A stretch of DNA of 64,000 nucleotides. Origin: Trileptium ribeirensis. Taxonomy: Eukaryota; Nematoda; Enoplea; Enoplida; Thoracostomopsidae. Below are positions 28,201 to 37,200 of the stretch, piece after piece; within the stretch, counting starts at the first letter, position 1; every line of letters starts with the position of its first letter. The position numbers and the translations under genes were made by a program. The notes under the pieces are model-generated. The model was not told the DNA's origin, searched no databases, and was given only the letters and a program-made list of their open reading frames with translations. Location of the stretch: contig JASANE010005042.1 in the NCBI GenBank assembly GCA_030248225.1, forward strand, positions 1 through 64,000. Reading direction: 5' to 3'.

Positions 28201-31200
28201 TAATACAACAAATTTGAGTTTGAATAGATGTTTGTCAAATCATTACGGCATATTTAACCTTAGATATACGTTATGGCTTCTTAGGGTGATATTTGATATT
28301 AGACTCATTACTAAAACAACATCGATTTTTACTGTCGTATATGTTTGTATTGCAGGTGCGACAAATTCTCGGTGATTTCAACGTCCTAATTTCGGTTGTA
28401 TTGATGACAGGATTGAATATTCTAGTGGGGCTTGATGTGCCGAAACTGCATGTCCCGCAACAATTTGCGGTGTGTTTGTTTGTTGTTAATTGCGCCTTAG
28501 TTTCTGTTCAGTTTTCACTCATTTCACTAACTTTGTCTGGTAGTTACTGTGCCCGAAAGCAACATAGACGAGGTACGTGTAAGTACTGGCGCAGTTTAGT
28601 AATCAAAATTTAATTTTTTTAATTTCTAGTGCTCAACTAAAATATTTTAACTCTAAATAATAATACTAAGGTTGATTTCTCTACTACTCACACATCTTAA
28701 TGACTTCGCCATTACACATGTTATCTGGGAATCATTGATAGATTTTGACACGTACTATGCTGGCCGCGCAGAATTCTGCGAGCAAAACTTGGGCAGTTTT
28801 GTCTCTAGAAGCCGTTCGCAACAATCAAAAATCTCTAACAGATGGCTATAGCAGAATGTGGTATTTATCACAGTCTATATAATGTTTCGTAGTTATCACA
28901 GTCTATATATATCATTCCTAGGTGATACGTATATATACTACAGCATACAGCATATGACAGCATGCAATCATTTCTTTTAGTTGAAGTACAGCGACAAAAC
29001 CTGTATTTTGCTGAATGATCGTTTGGTATTAGCAAGGGTAAACGCAATAATTGAAAATTTCAAACGACGTCATATAATCTTGAAGTGATCTTGGACAACG
29101 TCTAATGATTAAGTTCGTTAAACTGGGATTCACTTTACTTATTGCTGCTAATTTTTTACAGATGAATCTATTTCTATCTTGTGAAACTTTTGATATGTTT
29201 CATAAAAATAGTGTATATGTCTGTATTTTTGTTATTTATTCGTTCTTTGAGAGACACTTGTTTTCCGTTGTTTCAGCCAACGACACCTCGGAGTTGGATT
29301 ATTAATCCATTCGGCATGGGCATGGAAAGATGGTGGCTCGGCCTGGTCGCATTTATTCCGGCTCTTCTGTTTAGTATACTTGTTGTTATGGATCAACAAA
29401 TCACTTCCGTGATTGTGAACCGTAAAGAAAATAAACTCAAGGTATTCCAGGCAATTGCTGTGCTAATTTTTTACATTCTGTGTGTTAACAATTTGATCTA
29501 CCTTCAGCTATTATTACCCATTTGTCTCCTGCTGTATTGATGGTTTCAGATTTTCTAGGGTAGAACGGCGCATTGGTTTACAACGTTCAGGTTACCCTTG
29601 CGTTTAAAAATCATCGAAAGAGACCACGTTATCAGAAAAAAAGAGCTGCTGACCTTAAAGCTCAGTGTTTAACTCGCAATATGCGCAACTCGTTTTTTAC
29701 AGTTTCATTTTGTAAAATTTGATAACCGCCACGACATTAGTGGACTTGATGTAAAACATGTAAGGTCAATGCTTGTGCTCATCCATAGGTATGGCTTAGA
29801 TGCATAATTTTGTTTATAATCGCAGTGACGAGTTAACATTTCCAAACATATACGGTGAGGCTACAGCGAACTAGTCGAACATATAGTTGTGCATTGATAA
29901 ATTTAATTCACGATCCCACTTCAATTGTTGTAATCATTCTTTATCTTTATGAAAAAATGTTGACAGTAGAGTTATAGATGAATTGAGTGGAAAATAGATT
30001 ATTTGTATGTCATTTACAAATAGTGTAGTATTGGTGTCATATCATTCCATCGTGGCCAAATCATGGAAACACAAAGGTTCCCAGATAAACTAAAAAATTT
30101 AGTTGACGCTTGTCCATACGTTCAAATGTATAACTTCATTTTAGGATCCGAAATCCAAACCTCAAATTGGTAATAAACTAGTCGGTAGTGGAACTACATT
30201 TGCGAGCGGAGCTTGGGCTGTGGCGTTAGGAATGTACTCAATTTTATGTTCTTGTAACTACATTGCATAGGGCATAGGGCTTTATCATTGGTAAAAATAT
30301 TATATTTGAATTCTTCGACCCAAAAACCCTATAATGGTTTGATCTCTGACATGATAGGCTTTCAAACAAAAAAAAAGTTTTTTAAAATCCGTTCAGTGGG
30401 TCTTGAGATCCGTCGGACCGAACGAACGAACGGACGGACGGACATCGACCTTTTTACTCCCAGACAGAAAATAAAAACGCTTCGCTCGGCCTCGCCGAGC
30501 TCCGCTCAAAGAGCTGGAAAATTTAAGACATTTAACTCTTGCGCGCATTGTCATATTTAGCGAAAGAAATTTGCTTTTTATGTAATTTCATTGAAACTAT
30601 TAAGGTGCGTTCACTTGTTCCAATTTTCAGCTCAGGATACGGTCATATTTCGTACAAAGTATAAATTTTGAGCAAAATTAGTCGCATGCAGTAAAAGAAA
30701 ACTTTGGAAATCCATGTGCTTGAAAATTTTATTTAGCTTTTTTGAAATATGTTGTTAAATTTTGTTCCAAAAATTTATTTATCAATATATATTCTGATGT
30801 TTTCTTCTTCAAAGGTTCGAAAACTTTTCATACCTTCAAATTCGCGGAAATTGCAAAAAAATGAGAAAACATGTTGTCAAATTTTTTTAATTTGGAAACT
30901 AAATTAAGAGAATATGAATTTTTTTACTTGAACTTGTGAGCGCAATTTAGGATGGTTTTTGACAACACTTGTGTAATGCTTAAAATATCCTGAGCTAAAT
31001 GGTTTACAGTCTTGTCCAACTTATAACTTTAAAAACACAGTTTCTCTAATTCTAAGGTATATAATTTATAAAACATATTTTCATGTTACGTACGCACTGA
31101 AAAGTTCGTGTCATACAGAATGTGACTTTGGGGGTATAAATTAATCAGTCTCGGGTCCAGGCTATATTTGAATATCTTAATTCGGCTATTGCTAATTTTC

Positions 31201-34200
31201 TATCTCTATTTCAGAAAGGCTACGGGTATTATCTCGATCTGCTGGTTATTGCTAGTTTAATGATCGTCTGTTCGTTGCTCGGGATACCGTATTACGTCGC
31301 CGCCACGGTAATATCGATTATGCACGTCGATAGCTTGAAAGTGAACTCGGAATGCGCCGCGCCTGGTGACAAACCGCAGTTTTTGGGTGTAAGGTAAAAA
31401 CGAAAGCTCTTTCTGCTTGTCTGTACCATATCAATCGAAAACTAAGCAGTAATGTATTTGATAGTTTCAAAATGAACTCGAAGTGCGCTGGGCCAATTTA
31501 CAAAGCTCAATTTTTGGGTGTGAGGTGGAAATATTTTGCTGGTTGTCTATATTTTATTCGTTGAACTGAAAAGCAACTTGCAGCGGCGTTTTTCGACGTT
31601 CTTTGGATTCCCAATTTTTGGGTGTGAGGTGGAAATATTTTGCTGGTTGTCTATATTTTATTCGTTGAACTGAAAAGCAACTTGCAGCGGCGTTTTTCGA
31701 CGTTCTTTGGATTCCCAATTTTTGGGTGTGAGGTGGAAATATTTTGCTGGTTGTCTATATTTTATTCGTTGAACTGAAAAGCAACTTGCAGCGGCGTTTT
31801 TCGACGTTCTTTGGATTCCCAATTTTTGGGTGTGAGGTGGAAATATTTTGCTGGTTGTCTATATTTTATTCGTTGAACTGAAAAGCAACTTGCAGCGGCG
31901 TTTTTCGACGTTCTTTGGATTCCCAATTTTTGGGTGTGAGGTGGAAATATTTTGCTGGTTGTCTATATTTTATTCGTTGAACTGAAAAGCAACTTGCAGC
32001 GGCGTTTTTCGACGTTCTTTGGATTCCCAATTTTTGGGTGTGAGGTGGAAATATTTTGCTGGTTGTCTATATTTTATTCGTTGAACTGAAAAGCAACTTG
32101 CAGCGGCGTTTTTCGACGTTCTTTGAATTCCCAATTTTTGGGTGTGAGGTGGAAATATTTTGCTGGTTGTCTATATTTTATTCGTTGAACTGAAAAGCAA
32201 CTTGCAGCGTTTTTCGACGTTCTTTGGATTCCCAATTTTTTTCATGGATGCAGAGGATTAAATTTACAACGCTACTCTATTTATATGTATGGTTAAAATT
32301 TCTTAAATTTTTAGTGTGTGCCACACATGTTGGTCATGCAAATTGCGTCATAGCTAGGGATTACGCGACTGTTTTGTTGTAAAAATCGTTCGAATTTGCT
32401 ATATCAAAAGTGTATGTTTCAATTAATTTTTCAAATATTCATGTTAGTATTGATTAATAAATACATTGTTCAAGGTTCGTAATTTTTACCTTATGGTTCT
32501 TTACTAATCAGAACGTAGTGAAACGTAGTGGAGATTGTACGTTGCAGGGATGAAATCTTTTAAATTCCGTTTGTGTGTATATGTGTGACCGGCCATAACT
32601 CGGGAACATGTTAACCGATTTTCATGATTTTGGGATCATTTGAACCGGCATAGTCGATTTATTGTGTTTTTTGGCTTGGGGTCTGGTTCCGGGGTTGGCT
32701 TTTTGCCCCATTTTTACCCCATTTTAGTACCCTTCACGGAACCAAGGTTATTTTTATTTTAACTTTCAATTTCTTTTCACTTGTTGGTTTTATTTCATAG
32801 TAAAATGATAAATCCCGACGCCTCTGTTTTGTTTTTCGTTTAAGGCTCCATTTCTGGAGTTATAGGCTTTGAGGTATGGTGCCCCAGTGGTTTCTTGACC
32901 CAAAATTCAAAAAGATCTTCTCACATCCAGTTTGTTTGAAAAGTTTTACTTGGGAGTTTTCTGGCATTGGAAACTCGTTTTCTGCGCTGATTTTACTCTG
33001 CGACCCATGGCTACGGGGTATGCGCCCCCAATGGTTCATCGATCCAAAATTCCCAATTCTATTGTGACGTCCTGCGAGACTTATAGCTTCACCTGGGGGT
33101 TTTCTGGCATGGGAAACTTATTGCCGGTGTTAGTTTTGTTCTAACTTGTGTCGTATTGTATGATATCCACTTATAGCATATCGACGTATGCTATCGAGAG
33201 CTGATTGGCTGTGCACGCAAAAGACATAGGTGTACCTGTGCTTCACTACCTTCTGCCATCTCGATAGAGTTACTAGATTATTTATAACTTGTTGATAATC
33301 TTGTTAGTATGGCATTTATTTGCAAATATATTTATAACAAAATGATTCCTAAGTGCGGCTAAGCAATACGTTTAGAGTTAAGAACTAACGCCATTGAAGC
33401 AAGGATTTATAGGTCGAAAAGCAATCAAAATCATGACTTCTCTACAACCAGGTGGTCCAAAACTCATGTTCGATGATGGCTATTAAAAGCATCCTCACAC
33501 TTATATATGCTTCGCACTGTTGCCATCGCTGTATCGTTATAAACCCTATAAATATGAATAGTCATGAGAAAGGATAGCTAACTGATGATTAGCCTAGACA
33601 GTTCAGCCACTTACTGATTCAGCAATGCGGAGAGGGCCCCACGTCAGAATACAGGCATGTGACATAAATTTGAAACATGAAGCGTAGGATTAAAAATAAA
33701 TATATGAAGATTATTTTGTCAGTAAAAAAGGCGCCTGTTGAAAAAATTTGCTCAAAAATTTCCAAACCGTCCCTGTCACAAATTTGAGACTTCAAAATTG
33801 ACCTTATCCTTTCGGAGCCACATCGTGTTTGCCTTTTATCTTAAGTTTTCTTACGTTCTATTCAGTTTTAATTCTAAATAACTAAAACTTTAGTGATCCA
33901 TAATATTTAAAACAGACGCGTTGATATCATATATGCAGTCAATGAAGCAAACTTATCTTTGGCAAGAAAATTGTCCAAAATATTACTTATAATCGAAAAT
34001 AGTTCAAATAAATTGATTCAGCTAATCTAAAACTTGCATAACTGTTTCAGAGAACAACGTGTTACTGCGGTTGTCGCCCACACATTGATCGGGCTTGCTG
34101 TGTTACTAACGCCAATAATTCGGGTAACGTTTGAATATTTTCGGTACATTACATTGTTGCTTTACAAGACCACATACAGTATGATCATACTACATGCTCA

Positions 34201-37200
34201 AGGTCCCGGTTCCCGAACGAGGAGGGAGGTGGGCAGTCGGGGTACACAGCACGTACGGCGTTGCGACACTCAACTGCAGGTTCGGCGCCTCCAGGGGGTT
34301 CGGGTGACTGTAAGGGATATGCAGTCTCTCGGGGAAGACAGGGGTTATGCAGTCTTTAGGATGGTAACCCTTGTACAGTCTTATGAGCATGTATGAGTAT
34401 TGTATCAAGTCGGTTAACCCCTACCCTCCACTGCTGTATATGTTTGAACAACTTGATATGTTTCAAAATGCTTATCTCATGACAAGAATATGATGTTACA
34501 AGCTGGCTTTATGTCGTGAGCTGCTTTGTCCGGACAATGTGTATCCAACTTTGAATATATTGAACCGCTCATATCTCTTCAAAATTTTCGGACCCAATCG
34601 CCATTGGCGTTATGAAAAGCGCTTGAGAAGCTTCCAAAGGGAGAGTGGTGGCAAATTGTCGGGGGGGAGTAGCTGAATCCTCGGGTGTTAGCCCCCTTGC
34701 CTCCGTGAGAATTTAGTCTGTAGCAACTTGATATGATCCAAATGCTTATGTTATGACAAAACTATGATATATAGTCGTGAGCTGATAGTCCATATCCCAC
34801 TTTGACGTACTGAACCGTTTATAACTGCTCAAATCTTCCGGACCGAAGTCGTAGACCCCTTAATAAACACTGAGGTATGAGCATCAATAAGGCACATTAT
34901 AACCAAAGAGTCCTAAACTCGGCTACCGTAAACATGAAAACTTTAGATAGTATATTATAGCATCACATACTAAAACCTGAATATATTATATCAGTATTCT
35001 CCTCAATAAATCAGACATCTTGCTCCTGGTGTGACATAGGAGGTGTACAATACAAAAAATGCAGTAGAGTCTTAACTCTTTTCAATCCTATAAAGGTATA
35101 TTAAATAAATATAATACTAAAGTGTCAATTGCTAAATGGTTTACCGTTCATCAAGGATCAAAAAGCAGACAGTGCATTTGCAACAAATGCTGCATATTTA
35201 ATATATATTCGTCGATGTAATAATGTGAGCGAAATATGACTTTATTTATAAAAATGCCAAATTACAGTATATGGGATAGTTCAACTGAAGAAAATTGTGT
35301 TTCAGCTTCTTCCTCTGCCGGTACTACTTGGGATTTTCCTTTATATGGGCGTTGTGTCGTTGTCAGGTCAACAGGTAACTAAATGTGTTTTTGCATTATT
35401 GCAATGCTATAGTCATATAAATTTATTGGCTATAAAATGTAGTTTTTAGAGCAACTGATTTATGCCATCTGTTTTCATTATATGTGGAGCTAGGTTTGCT
35501 GATGAATTTGCAAGATTGTGAGTGAAAAAAGTTGGTTTTATCTAAGTAATATCGATGCCATTTTGCAAATGATTAGTACAGCACTACCAAAACTTGGCAA
35601 ACTTCACAACAGTTGAGACACGTTTGTTAGATATTTTAATAATTTATTTGAATTTAGATATCAATAAGTTACATTAAATAACATCAAGATTGAATAAGGG
35701 AAGAATATGTCACTTTCTAACCGTCTAATCTAAACATGTTCTTAATGACACGTGCGTTTTCAGCCTCAGACCCTTATTCCTGGAATGGTCATCATGCAAA
35801 CAGGCCCCGTGTTTTTGGGGAGCAGCTTGGACAACCCTCGAAACTGGTGGAGGAAGTCCGAACTACAGCGCTTAAAACAAGTTGAGGGTCCGAGGTAGCC
35901 CCCTCCTCCGCCGAAAAAACGTGGGGTTCTGTGCATGAAGGTTCCTCAGAAATGTGGAGGCAAGGCAGAAAACGACCTGATCATTATGCCCTCTTGATTA
36001 ATTAACTATGTACACGGTAACTTAGCTCAACCTTAGATCATATTTCATAGGTTTTGAGAAATCAGAAATTTCCGAAAGCAAAAATTTTGAGCCAGCGGGT
36101 AGCCCCGAAAATTTAGTTTTCACACCGTCGCTAGACTCGTACCGCGGGCTCAGAGAATTGATTAGACCCGCGAAGCCCACAACTTGTAAGGCTATACCGG
36201 ATGCTGTGTAAGTTGATTATTATTGATTTAAACTATTCTTCTGCATTTAGCGTCGTAATACTTAATTCTTTTCCGCTGGTATTCTCCGCTAAGGTTGCAC
36301 CACAAACACATGGACCTATTTTGTAACCTACCTCCCAACCGCTCAGGCTTCTAGTTTAAACGAAAAATTTCCCTCTTAAAAATATTGTGTGAAATTGATT
36401 ATGTCCCCGTCCCATGATCTTTACTATTACAGAAATTCCACAAATGGCTTACTTTTCCGAACATATACTCACTAACACAGACTCTTAGATAACGCTCGCT
36501 AAAGAAATGAACTATCCACTCTTTTGAACAGCGCTTAGTAAAGTAAATAATTTAGAAATTTTGATGCCAGTACCCGCTGTCAAATAAATAGAACCTCGAA
36601 GTAGCTACTAAAAAGAATCACCGCGTAATTTCGATAGCGGGTTCGAAAGACAACTTTCCAGTTTTCGGAACATTAATCACTAAACGGCACCCCTATGTCT
36701 TTTTGATGGCGGTTAATTTTACAGAGTCACCTAATCATTTCAACAATAGCGCTTGTTGCCAAACATGTAGTGTTGTGAACTTCACAGGTACCCACTGCCC
36801 ACGGCTACCCGCTAGCCGTTGGCTTAAATTTGAGGCCGACCATGGGAACCAACCGGTAGCCGTACCCGCGCAGAGCTCCGTACAGTCCCGGGCAAATACA
36901 AAGGTCGCCACTAGAAGCGAAGCGACTGTAAATAGAGCAAATTGCGAGCGAGTGTTCAACTAAAGTTTGAGTAATATTTGTGAGTATTTTGCGAGCACAT
37001 CTGAAGTAAATTTTTGCTTAGTTTATGGGATTAATTCTTCACTGTATTTAGGAAAGCATGTATAAATTTGGCCTGTAAAATTAATTATATTAAGCTATAC
37101 TGCCGTTACTATTACTTATATCCGTTGGAAATTTAACCAAATTAACTAGAAATTTCTTATTCGGCATATTGGGGGTAAAATATTTACTAGAATATTGTGG

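Noticed and set aside
31460..31523. Alternative SLC4 exon 18b
   Set aside because: The duplicate keeps an open frame but covers only the last 21 codons, has no good acceptor in phase, and its donor-like site has GTGG, not GTAA. It is better read as the seed of the tandem array, though transcripts should be checked.
34034..34396. 120-codon frame as an independent gene
   Set aside because: It contains SLC4 exon 19 (34051-34123) and then reads through the donor into GC-rich intron sequence.
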